Shown piece by piece: positions 24,101 to 31,069 of a DNA stretch of 64,000 nucleotides (its first letter is position 1; every line of letters begins with the position of its first letter). The stretch is from positions 14,020,501 to 14,084,500 of the forward strand of contig OZ005613.1 in the NCBI GenBank assembly GCA_963930655.1, in the 5' to 3' direction. The position numbers were made by a program, and so were the translations under genes. The notes below the pieces were generated by a model. The model worked only from the letters and a program-made list of their open reading frames with translations, had not been told where the DNA came from and searched no databases. The DNA is from Myrica gale. Lineage: Eukaryota; Streptophyta; Magnoliopsida; Fagales; Myricaceae.

Positions 24101-26560
24101 ACTAAGGTGGTCGACCACCTCTTGGAACACTCCAGTCAGCAGCCTTCATCCTTCTCCTCCCTTTCCTTCAGGTACCATGACCACGCCCCTGTGACGACCT
24201 TCGCCGTACTCTATAATGGCTACATACCTCCCCACCTTGTTAACACATCTCTGACCCAGAAACGCTCGAGAATAATCGTCAACCTTAGAAACAAAGGAAC
24301 TATCTCCATCAACTGCCATAAGCTTTTCTCCCATATTAATCACCTATACAGCTCCATATTTCCCGAAGGATATCGCACTAACAGACTTCCGACTCCATTC
24401 CGTAAGCTTGACAACACCTTCAACACTAACAGATACGTGAAACTATTTAGCCTCTACTCTAAAGCTCCTGGAAAATCTCATCATGCCCACACTAACTTGA
24501 AAACATACAGACCCCAACAACCTCAAATCTGAAACATTGCAGTTTACCAATTCCAACCCCTTCACACAATCAATCGTAGCAATCAAAACCTTCCACCTTT
24601 TACCATGGACAACAGTGCACACAGCTTCCAACTTTGCTCTTCACTTGACATAGTGTAGAAGATTCTTGAAGCAAGAGTATGGGAAACCTTTAAATCTAGG
24701 AACCATTTACTATCATAACTTCTAATAGAGTGGGAAATACTCAGAGCTTTTCCTTAACCCCCCCTTTTTCTTGACCTTTCAGATTTTCAAACGAGTAGAA
24801 TGTATAAGCCCCGTACTACGCAACTGATAGACATGAAGGGTTGCACCACGTGGGTGGCGCAGGTTGGGATGTCGAGCATCGTCTTCTGTCTCTCATGGGA
24901 GATCGGTGGAGTCAAAGGATGATTGTTGGCCCCCATAAAGCCAACAATAAGTATATATACAACCCTTGGAAACTAGAATATTTATAATAGTAGATAAGTA
25001 CTCCAACACAGAAGATTCTTCTAAATTTTCCAAATCATTGTAAACGCATAGATTTTTTAAATTCCCCCTTTTGAATAATATTAAGCTCGAAACTTACAGC
25101 TAATTTGCTAGTTGGCCTCAATTTGTGGACTAGTGAATCCATTTAGATTATTGTGGATCTTAGGTTGTTCTAGTTGACTAGAGACTAAAGACATAACATT
25201 TTTCCCCTAGGCAAGTCAGGGTTCCATTCATAAAATGGTTCTACAAAAGGTAGGAATAGGCCCCAAATAGGTATGCAACATTCCGAAAAACAGTTAAAAG
25301 GGTTGCGCATAGAAAACCAAAAAGAAATAAAAAAAAGTTGAAGGCATAATCCAAGGTAAGTGGCATCTCTCTCAGAGGCAGAGACCTTATAAAGGAGGTC
25401 ACTATCATGACCCAATATGTTACAACAACAACAACAACTGCTAGGGACATCATTTGAAAGTAATCCAACATTGAAAAGTAGAGGCCACCAAATTCACACC
25501 CATTTTCTTGATATACAACAGTTGCATAGCAAATAGGATAATTAAGGTTCTATTGCAGAATTCTTGATGCACAAACTCTATCAAAAGCTCCAAACAAGAG
25601 GGAGGGGGGAATGATTGACCTTGATGTCTTATAACCAATATGGAGAAACATAGAATGTCAAATACTTGTCTTTTAACATTTCCTCAACAACCAATGATGA
25701 ACCCAGGGGGCTCCAGCCCCCGCCAGCTCTAATATGATTTCTTTGAAGAAGTTATACTTTTGATCATTTCTAACATTTCTACTATGATCGGCAATCACGA
25801 AAAAATTTTGAAAATTTTTTCGCAGATATTTTTTCACAAACTCTTAACACCTTTTTATTATTATTTCTTTTTAAAAAAGCTCTATCAAATCATCTCTCCA
25901 CACTATTTCACAAATCCCAATAAAATCTACACTAGCCCAATATAAAAATTCCCTGAGGCATCCAAAAATAACTTTCAAAACCAGTGAGCAGGACTTGTAG
26001 TAAACAAACACTAAAACATTGCAGTTTGTACGTGGTGAAATAAATGTTCCCTGAAAACAGTTGAAATTCAACGTTACATAATACAATTCCCACCACAATT
26101 CATGCAGCATTGAATTAAACAACACATACGTATGTTTTGGTGCACAAATGTTCTTATAGCCACATTAATATTGGGCTTTGCAAATTTGGTTCGTTAAGCT
26201 TAACCGAGCTTCCCATTATACTAGGCCCATTTACTGCTCTAAACGCGAGGCATTGAATTCACCTCCCATTATACTTCCTACACTTTCCTGAAACCAAACA
26301 GAGCTTTTAGAGCTACCAATCCCATTACACAGACAACCACAGGCTCAATGCAAACTTCACAAACCTCAAGCACATCTCACCAAGCTAACTGAAACCCTAA
26401 TCCCATCCAATTTACAGCGTTTGGAGCGGGGAAAAAACACAAGACCAGAATTTAAGATCACGCATATGATTGAGAGAAGGAGAGAGACGCAGAAAGAACG
26501 GCACCTAGCAGCAGGTGCAGGGTCAATGATCCCTCCAGAGCTGATTACCTCCTCTCTCAT
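1..26560 (-). CDS. ILP1: ILP1-like C3HC (NIPA/BIR-like) zinc-finger protein, 8 exons, 3' end beyond window
   Basis: Exons in transcript order: 26560-26505, 16673-16424, 5662-5539, 4628-4303, 4205-2486, 2445-2416, 973-717 and 49-1 (continuing left). Every junction is GT-AG, and the joined frame stays open for about 937 codons. The start is [10 protein letters not shown]; an in-frame Met lies 5 codons upstream at 26575. The first zinc finger has C124, C127, H159 and C163 (CESC, then HNVSC). The second half-finger has C336/C339 (CSLCG) and H856/C860 (HNQFC), separated by a long acidic, low-complexity, probably disordered stretch. The length fits the plant ILP1 type (over 900 residues) better than the shorter MEM1 paralogue. 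The family is nuclear and related to human NIPA/ZC3HC1 and yeast Rsm1; the exact plant role is less settled. Introns 1 and 2 are swollen by transposons but splice sites and frame are intact, so I infer a working gene. Confidence 0.9.
50..716 (-). other. ILP1-like intron 7 (667 bp)
   Basis: The intron is bounded by a GTTTGC donor and a TTACAG acceptor. It is AT-rich, and I see no gene or recognisable repeat in it. Confidence 0.7.
974..2415 (-). other. ILP1-like intron 6 (1.44 kb) with poly-C tract
   Basis: The intron has a GTTATT donor and a TTTCAG acceptor. A run of about 20 C lies near 1893-1913. No coding or transposon signature is visible. The short ORFs here have no recognisable content. 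Confidence 0.6.
2416..2445 (-). CDS. ILP1: ILP1-like exon 6, a 30-nt microexon after a 40-nt intron
   Basis: This exon encodes [11 protein letters not shown] with shared first and last codons. Using 2445-2416 restores the frame between exon 5 (ending GCTG at 2486) and exon 7 (starting GG at 973). Its flanks are CCTAG (acceptor) and GGTTAT (donor). The implied upstream intron (2485-2446) is only 40 nt, below the usual plant minimum. Either the intron is exceptional, a deletion shortened it, or the real splicing differs here. Confidence 0.6.
4629..5538 (-). other. ILP1-like intron 3 with possible foldback remnant
   Basis: Around 4808-5050 the motif AAACTACC...TTGCAATTTGC recurs in inverted form as GCAACTTGCAAAAAG...GTAGTTTGGGG, flanking a C-run at 4861-4877. 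This suggests a decayed foldback/MITE, but arm identity is low and no target duplication was identified. The rest of the intron shows nothing. Confidence 0.3.
5663..6645 (-). other. ILP1-like intron 2, part nearest exon 3
   Basis: This is about 1 kb of AT-rich intron between the exon 3 acceptor and the solo LTR. A short CTCC-rich run lies near 6215-6235. No gene or element was recognised. Confidence 0.5.
7560..7770. repeat. Degenerate about 50-bp repeats in the solo LTR
   Basis: The string TTTAAAATTCAAACATAAGAT recurs imperfectly about four times, and related copies lie at 14405-14480 beyond LINE A. LINE A therefore landed inside this repetitive part of the LTR, which obscures its target duplication. 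Confidence 0.4.
7800..11453 (-). pseudogene. LINE A ORF2 (endonuclease - reverse transcriptase - zf-RVT), inactive
   Basis: It starts at Met 11453 with [11 protein letters not shown], the first endonuclease motif. Two TAG codons follow where homologues have Trp and Gln (before KLDMIYL and before ETKLA). Further motifs are [12 protein letters not shown] (endonuclease, about 11000), [10 protein letters not shown] (about 10130), [13 protein letters not shown] (about 9930), LRQGDPLS (about 9570), [10 protein letters not shown] (catalytic FADD, about 9420) and [12 protein letters not shown]...[12 protein letters not shown] (zf-RVT, about 8230). Several frame shifts separate these blocks, so no full polyprotein can be made. 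Confidence 0.85.
11422..14349 (-). pseudogene. LINE A ORF1 (nucleic-acid-binding protein), split by LINE C
   Basis: The N-terminal part (14349-13912) contains [18 protein letters not shown] and IEYGEG, matching the LINE B ORF1 ([11 protein letters not shown]...IIEYGEG). It is followed by a long Pro/Ser/Glu-rich middle (14005-12675) and a C-terminal part (11714-11422) with [19 protein letters not shown]. The frame across the LINE C insertion becomes continuous (KGDD then SEWVLRM) if one copy of the 8-bp target duplication and the insert are ignored. There are also frame shifts near 13950 and 13560. The stop at 11422 overlaps the ORF2 start by about 30 nt. Confidence 0.7.
11715..12666 (+). mobile_element. 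LINE C: 5'-truncated LINE inserted into LINE A
   Basis: This 952-bp insert is flanked by identical 8-bp repeats AGAATCAT at 11707-11714 and 12667-12674. It carries an AATAAA signal and ends in an A-run just before the right repeat. It encodes only the C-terminal part of ORF2: [16 protein letters not shown], then after one in-frame stop (WRQI stop) the zf-RVT block [15 protein letters not shown]...[10 protein letters not shown]. Orientation is opposite to LINE A. Severe 5' truncation is typical of target-primed reverse transcription. Confidence 0.9.
14517..16423 (-). other. ILP1-like intron 2, part nearest exon 2
   Basis: Nothing coding was recognised. Small ORFs at 14696-14926, 15339-15542 and 15870-16106 have no recognisable domain. 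Three imperfect CTGCATCA...(T/C)AAAGC/CAGAGC repeats lie at 14705-14830. T- and G-runs lie at 16190-16228. Confidence 0.5.
14705..14830 (+). repeat. Three imperfect about 45-bp repeats with a PBS-like motif
   Basis: The pattern CCTGCATCA...ATATCAAAGCTCACTACTC recurs as CCTGCATCACATCAGTATCAGAGCCC and as CTTGCATCATATTGGAACCAAAGC. The TATCAGAGC core resembles the initiator-tRNA primer-binding site of copia elements, but no LTR or gag-pol was seen around it. Confidence 0.3.
16674..17200 (-). other. ILP1-like intron 1, part nearest exon 2
   Basis: About 0.5 kb of intron with no gene or repeat recognised. The acceptor TTTATCAG lies just before exon 2. Confidence 0.5.
17205..17625. repeat. Diverged tandem repeat, four units of about 90-100 bp
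   Basis: The segment TTTGGTCTATAATTCTTCTATTAATCTATTAG recurs in variant form near 17269, 17371, 17460 and 17547, each followed by CATTTTCCTCAATATT. The AT-rich array lies in intron 1 of the ILP1-like gene. Confidence 0.6.
17831..18072. repeat. 121-bp tandem duplication
   Basis: Two head-to-tail copies (17831-17951 and 17952-18072) start with TCTGGTCAAAAAGTT and differ at only about three positions, so the duplication is recent relative to the surrounding intron. Confidence 0.9.
18108..18160. repeat. C-tract followed by A-rich tract
   Basis: A run of about 16 C is followed directly by A9 and AAG-rich sequence. It is a simple-sequence region in intron 1 and prone to assembly error. Confidence 0.6.
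18318..18397. repeat. 39-bp tandem duplication
   Basis: ATTGTATATGATTAATCA occurs at 18320 and again at 18359, followed in both cases by an AACTTAAGTAAAATGGAATG-like string with a few substitutions. Confidence 0.75.
18528..18900. repeat. Dispersed repeat bounded by about 73-bp direct repeats
   Basis: The block GTTAAGATCAAGCGCTACC...CTTATACGC (18528-18601) recurs as GTTAGGATCAAGAGTCACC...CTTATGCAC (18829-18900). The segment between contains a 142-bp stretch (18613-18754) that recurs diverged at 24806-24947. The second direct repeat abuts the 3' end of LINE B. It resembles a small LTR- or TRIM-like unit, but the family was not identified. Confidence 0.5.
18985..22575 (-). pseudogene. LINE B ORF2 (endonuclease - reverse transcriptase - zf-RVT), inactive
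   Basis: It starts [15 protein letters not shown] at 22575. The endonuclease continues with [14 protein letters not shown] and [12 protein letters not shown] (22388-22116). The RT has [19 protein letters not shown] (about 21240), [29 protein letters not shown] and the catalytic [10 protein letters not shown] within 21005-20304. The C-terminal zf-RVT (19402-19217) has [18 protein letters not shown]. Frame shifts separate the blocks. Confidence 0.85.
22540..24631 (-). pseudogene. LINE B ORF1, fragmented
   Basis: Pieces in different frames run from 24631 (RSFRVEAK) through 24343-24146 ([18 protein letters not shown] then IEYGEG) and 23728-23051 (Pro/Ser/Val-rich) to 23072-22752 ([19 protein letters not shown]). 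The order and motifs match the LINE A ORF1, so this is the same ORF with accumulated frame shifts. Confidence 0.65.
24806..24947. repeat. Second copy of a 142-bp dispersed repeat
   Basis: It aligns over its whole length with 18613-18754 (AGCCCCG... GGTTGGG... GGAGTCAAAGG.TGATTGTT ... CCAACA) at clearly reduced identity. The two copies lie either side of LINE B. Confidence 0.6.
24960..26504 (-). other. ILP1-like intron 1, part nearest exon 1
   Basis: No gene was recognised. Noted are a CAA microsatellite (about 25423-25438), a G/C-rich palindromic string GGGGGCTCCAGCCCCC near 25706-25721, and a telo-box AAACCCTAA near 26393 about 110 bp inside the intron. The telo-box is common at plant housekeeping promoters and first introns. 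Confidence 0.4.
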
Positions 26561-26575
26561 TTCTGCTTTGCCCAA
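26505..26575 (-). CDS. ILP1: ILP1-like exon 1 (18 codons, first of 8)
   Basis: This tiny first coding exon lies 9.8 kb upstream of exon 2. It reads [18 protein letters not shown] and ends in AG before a GTGCCG donor. The next exon (16673) opens with T, restoring a Ser codon and giving [10 protein letters not shown] across the junction, as in ILP1 homologues. The donor is weaker than consensus. The optional upstream start (MGKAE) would add five residues. Confidence 0.85.
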
Positions 26576-26620
26576 AATTTCGAAACTTGGTAAAATGGAA
26601 GAGAGAGAGAGAAGGAACTG

Positions 26621-26629
26621 CTATTTATA
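26621..26629 (-). promoter_or_regulatory. TATA box of the ILP1-like gene
   Basis: On the minus strand the sequence reads TATAAATAG, 46 to 61 bp upstream of the two candidate ATGs. A CT-rich run (minus strand, about 26600-26613) lies between, as in plant Y-patch core promoters. The 5' UTR should be only about 20-40 nt. Confidence 0.65.
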
Positions 26630-27198
26630 CCGAGAATAATCGTGCGTGGAGCATAACGCGAGGGAAAAAGCTCAGTTCCTGATGACGTGGAAACGGGTTC
26701 GGTTTGTGCAAGGGTTTGTTTTGTATCAGCGTCTAACGGTACGCGAACTAGTAAACCCGGTAAAATTTATATCATGGCACTTTTGTTTCTTCAGGAAAAA
26801 AAAACTGTTTTTCTTTCTTAGCAGGAAAAAAAAACCTTATTATAACATTGAATCGAGTTAAAATGGAACTCAAAGCAAAATGGCATAAGAACTTCTCCTC
26901 CTGGTTCCACTTTATTTTAAGGATGTCAAATTCTTACAGGGAGTGGATATAAAAATTCCGTTAGCAGACAGGATGTCGAAATGTTAAATTCCGCTTCTGA
27001 CTAGTCCGCTATTCACCCCTAGACCTAGCCCAACTTGGCTCGGGTGGTTTCCAGATGATCCAGTTTAGTGCTCAACCCAGAAAATATAAAAACCAAATGG
27101 GTTGGTTCAGCCCTCGATTTCAAGTATTCGGCCAGTTGAAATCGAATCGAACCATCTCATTCCTAAATTAAAAAATTAAAAAATAAATCCTCTCCCCC
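26630..27198 (-). promoter_or_regulatory. ILP1-like upstream region up to the solo LTR
   Basis: About 570 bp lie between the TATA box and the 5-bp target duplication of the solo LTR. It contains the bZIP site at 26681 and A-runs near 26800-26835. No ORF of note was seen. Confidence 0.4.
26681..26690 (-). promoter_or_regulatory. ACGT-core bZIP site in the ILP1-like promoter
   Basis: The minus strand reads CCACGTCATC, about 50 bp upstream of the TATA box. It is a G/C-hybrid ACGT element of the kind plant bZIP factors bind, and resembles the right half of the plant unfolded-protein-response element. Function is inferred from motif and position only. Confidence 0.35.
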
Positions 27199-27203
27199 GA
27201 ATC

Positions 27204-28435
27204 TGTTGGCTTTTGTGTACAATCGAGATTTTGATGATTTCAATAAATATATTAAATTTATATATGGACATCTACAAAGACAAAGTCATGTTTCATCAAA
27301 GAGTCAGAGTCTTGAAGAAAGAAGATCAAAAAGATGCAAGGAGTTCAAAGTGAAGTTTCAAGACCTTAAGGTATAATCCTTGTAGCTCTTTGTTTCACTT
27401 TTGACAAGGATTATGAATCACACTTGCATATCTTTCAAAACATGCATAAACCGTTTTACCTTTTGTTTGAAAGATTAAAATATTTTTAAAGGTTTCAAAA
27501 CACCCCAAATATATTCCCAAACATTTCATATACTTATGGGAAGTAAGCTTTTAAATTTGGATGTTTAAAAGTGGTCAAAAACATGGTTTTAAATGAACCG
27601 GTCGATGAAATTATTTGTAGCGGTCGACCGCTACATGAAGCAGATGATGTTGACAGCATTCAAATTTATGACCGTTGGGCAACGACTACTTGAACCGGTC
27701 GACCGGTACAACTATAAAATTGTCAAATCGACCCCTAACGGCTATAAACTGCTAGTTTTCACATGTGACCTATAAATACACATTCATAACGTCTAAAATG
27801 TATAACCAACGACCACATATCATTTGTATAGCTTGAGAAATATTTTAAACCTTCATATTCTATATTTCTCATAGCATTCACACAAAACACACTTTCATAT
27901 CCTTGTCTTTGTGTGAATTAAGAGATAGAGCCTTCCATTTTCATATATACTCTATCAAGAGAGTTTTTGTTCATCTATCTTCATATCCAAGATAGGTGTT
28001 TCCTTTAGTGAGGTTGTTCACTAAAGAATAAGCTTAGAGAGTGTATATCTCAAGCTTGTTAGGTTGTGAGTGGTGAGCCCGAAAAAACTACTTGGGTGGG
28101 TTTGAGTGTTGAGCCCGGGAAAACACTTGTAAGGTTCTCTAGCACCCGGAAGCTAGAGTGTAAATCTATTGAAGATAATGGAAAACCTCAAGGCTCGGTG
28201 AAGGAGCTTGAGGGGTGGATGTAGGCGGGTTTGCCGAACCACCTAAAAACCGAGTGTTTGCTTCTCTTACCCTTATCTTTACTTTTAGCACATATTTTCT
28301 CTTATTGCATATTTACACTTGTGCTATAGTAGGCTTTACTTTGCAAACATGTCTTTGGGGGTCATAGCGAAAAGTTTTAGAAAACCAATTCACCCCCCTC
28401 TTGGGTTGCCTTAATCTTGTAAACTAGGACTCACA
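27204..28435 (+). mobile_element. Solo LTR of a Ty1/copia (SIRE/Maximus-like) retrotransposon, 1,232 bp
   Basis: It begins TGTTGGCTTTTGTG, ends GGACTCACA, and is flanked by a perfect 5-bp duplication GAATC (27199-27203 and 28436-28440). A TATAAATA box lies near 27770. The 3' part has the GTGAGCCCG and GGATGTAGGCGGGTTTGCCG...CACC strings typical of large SIRE-type LTRs. No gag-pol or second LTR is present, so it arose by LTR-LTR recombination. Clade assignment is from memory of LTR motifs and is tentative. Confidence 0.85.
27617..27707. repeat. Two CGGTCGACCG palindromes inside the solo LTR
   Basis: GTAGCGGTCGACCGCTAC (27617-27634) is a perfect 18-bp palindrome and ACCGGTCGACCGGT (27694-27707) a perfect 14-bp one. 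A third half-copy, AACCGGTCGATG, precedes them near 27595. They lie 60-150 bp upstream of the LTR TATA box, a plausible place for a dimeric activator site. Confidence 0.8.
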
Positions 28436-28440
28436 GAATC

Positions 28441-29480
28441 CCCCTCTCCCCTCTCTCCATTTGCGATTAGGAATTTGGAATTTAGATTTTTTTCTCCTTC
28501 TTCCCTCTTAATCATCGCCTCTCTTGTGAGCCCTCGTTATGGGGAATTCCCTTTTCTCTTGCCTTCAAGTCGTCGTCTCTCGCGCGTCAATTCAGTTGAT
28601 CTTGAGAGCCCTCAGTTTGATGGTCGACCCTTTTTTTTAGAAATTAACAACCTCATTTCGATGGTCGACAAGAGGTCCAAACCGAACCAAGGGGAATGAT
28701 TTTCACCTTTAGTATATAAGCTATGTTGTAATCATCAAAGCTACGTATGGGCCCGAGCCGAAAGAAAACAGGATTTGAACACCTAAGTTGGATTGGTAGT
28801 CTTTTATTTCATTCCTTAGAAATGTTGATTGGATTACAAATTGACCAGAATCGGAAAACAAAAACCTAAATCTAATAAAATATTGTGACTGTTGAGATTA
28901 CCACCTAGGGCTTATTTGGTTGTGGGTCGAGGTCTTGGTTCAAGTCCAGGTTCTAGTTTTGGTTCCACGGAGTAGCCGCTGTGAGTCTAGCCGTCAATGA
29001 TCCTTCCTTTTCATTTTTAGCATTAATTTTGAATCTGATGCGGATTGATGATATGGACGGATCTTAGCTCTATATTTTTAAGCAAGGGTCAGGATGGAAG
29101 GAATTGTTTGCAATTCCCTAGGTATTGCAGAATAGCTCGGTCCCTGCAATACAATCGAAATTGTAGACGAGCTCAATACAGTGTCCCATAGATAAGTACC
29201 ATTATTTGGGCTATTGTACATATGAGTACGGTTTTCATTAACGCAACAAATTTGTTAGCCATAGAAAACATTGTAAATAGAAAAATAATGCCTATGAAAA
29301 AAAACCTTTTAAGCGTAGAAAAAAAAGAAATACAAAACTTTTAACAAACGATTCCCAGGCATTTCACAAAGAATTGCACCTATCCCGCTCAACGATTTTT
29401 TTTTCGCTCGCCCATGCAGTACCTCACAGGAGGAACACGCGACTGCCAAAGGTCACGTTCTAGGACTTGGGCAAAGGGCT
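28441..29480. other. Intergenic, nothing recognised
   Basis: CT-rich then AT-rich sequence with scattered short ORFs (for example 28475-28699) that show no domain. No LTR, LINE or gene signature was found. Confidence 0.4.
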
Positions 29481-29581
29481 TGCCCGCGCTTAAGGCTTCG
29501 CGGGCGAGCCTATGTGAATGGGGCATTTCACACGGGCAAACCCCTGTGAAATGCAGCATCTAATGCCCCCTTCACATAGCC
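29480..29581. repeat. Two adjacent hairpins
   Basis: GCCCGCG...CGCGGGC pairs around 29482-29505. Next, GCCTATGTGAATGGGGCAT (29508-29526) pairs with the complement of ATGCCCCCTTCACATAGCC (29563-29581) at 17 of 19 positions, with an inner stem CATTTCACA/TGTGAAATG. It could be a small foldback element. A small-RNA hairpin is possible but unsupported. Confidence 0.5.
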
Positions 29582-29709
29582 AAGTCATATATGTCCCTTC
29601 TTATGATGGGGTTCCACAAATCTCAAATGTCATCTCTACGTCTGTCCCTTTACTACAGCGTTGTCTTGTAGCTTTTTGCTTCTTATTTGGTGTATGTTTT
29701 TCTAAGGGT

Positions 29710-30736
29710 AGTCCCGCACAGAAAAGAATCACCCCGTGAACTCCCTTCTCTCTCAACTCTATGGTTTCCGCCCATACCCAGTGCCCCTACGGAGGAGGGA
29801 GGAGCTCCGGCTCCTTCACCCCCTCCTCCTTTTTTCTTCTCTTTTTCCCTTCCCCCTCTTCTCTCTTCCCTTTCTTTCCCTCCTGTCCGGTCGATTGTGG
29901 CTTGGTTGGGTTGTTTTTTGGTTTTTTCTTGTAGGTGGGTTCCCAGCGGTTTTCGGCGGTTTCCGTTCCCTTTGGAGACGCACGCGCTGGCTGGTTGGAC
30001 TCCTCACGCCGAGAGCTACCAGATCCCTCTTCCCCGGCGTCAAAACGGTGGCGGATGGTGATCCATGCGCCCCACGCGCGACGCGTGGATCTGACGCGCT
30101 ACCACTCTTAGCCGCGCGTGAACGCTCTTCTTTCGCCCGAATCCAGATCTTCTCCACCGGAATAGCCTCTATGGCTCCTGCCCTTCATTTCTGGGTGTGG
30201 TTCTCCTCCTCCGCCCTGCACGCGCTGCCGCTGCCGGTCCTGTTCTGGCCAATTTCTCCCCGGTACCTAGGGAGCTTTATGTTATGTTTTATGTTAGAAA
30301 TAAGCCCGTTTGAGCCAGCCCCTATGTTTAGGGCTTGTTTTATGTTATATTTTCGTCTGTTTGGGCTAGCCCCTCTGTTTAGGGCTTGTTTCGGTTTGTT
30401 TCTGTGTTTTTACCTGTTTGTAGTTACAGTTGGGACTGCATGGATAGTTCTATTAGAGCGCCGGTCCTTCGACTCCGTCGAAGGGCCTTTAGCGGTCGGT
30501 TTGTTACTTTCACGGGTTTTTCGTGCTTCCTAGGACCCTTGGGTCCTCTCGCTTTGGACCTCGAGCCCGACCCATCCGAGGATCTTGTATCATCTTCAAA
30601 AGACACTTTAGTGTTGGCCCCTCAACTCGCCACTTGTGAAGCCCCTGGTGGGTCTTTCTTTATTTTTTAGCTTGTAATTTGTGTTTGTGTGTCTTTTTCA
30701 ATATATAAACACAGATGTTTCAACAAAAAAACAAAA
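29710..30736 (+). mobile_element. Unclassified 1.03-kb retroposon with 14-bp target duplication
   Basis: GTTTTTCTAAGGGT occurs at 29696-29709 and again at 30737-30750, exactly bracketing a G/C-rich block that ends in the A-rich tail CAACAAAAAAACAAAA. A long duplication of this size plus an A-rich 3' end is the mark of LINE-machinery insertion. No endonuclease or RT is encoded. A 265-codon open frame (29736-30533) has skewed composition and no recognised domain. It may be an internally deleted LINE, a large SINE-like element or a processed transcript. Confidence 0.8.
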
Positions 30737-30750
30737 GTTTTTCTAAGGGT

Positions 30751-31060
30751 GAAATCAACCCATACTATGTTTGTAATTTAAGGTTACCGTTATTGTGGTA
30801 AGGTTGTTTGAAATTCCGCAAATTACTTTTTTGAGAAACAATCCGAAGAATTACATGACCCTGACGATTCATTCAAAGCATATGAAAGTAACCACTGCTG
30901 AGTGCCGACGACCCTATAGCCATGGACGACAAGGCAGTGAGGTGGAACGGAGAGAGGGAGTTCGGATCGCGGCTTCAGCTAAAAGAAGGTGGTGACACTG
31001 GGAATTTCCACTTAAGCAACAAGTCTCACCTCACCCAACTGACACCAATAAAACCATCTC
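30751..31060. other. Intergenic, nothing recognised
   Basis: About 300 bp between the retroposon target duplication and the Harbinger remnant, with no feature seen. Confidence 0.4.
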
Positions 31061-31069
31061 CCATAATTC

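Larger units (their letters stand above)
18901..24660 (-). mobile_element. LINE B: L1-type non-LTR retrotransposon, near full length, decayed
   Basis: T10 on the plus strand (18901-18910) marks its poly(A) end. Minus-strand order is ORF1 (about 24631-22540), endonuclease (from 22575), reverse transcriptase (about 21300-20300) and zf-RVT (about 19400-19217). It is clearly related to LINE A ([39 protein letters not shown]) but diverged. Stops and shifts break all frames. The 5' end is approximate and no target duplication was found. It lies in ILP1-like intron 1, same orientation as the gene. Confidence 0.85.

Noticed and set aside
29736..30533. 265-codon ORF rich in Leu, Phe, Ser and Arg
   Set aside because: Its content follows from CT-rich base composition; there is no domain, and it lies wholly inside the retroposon. 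It is not called as a gene.
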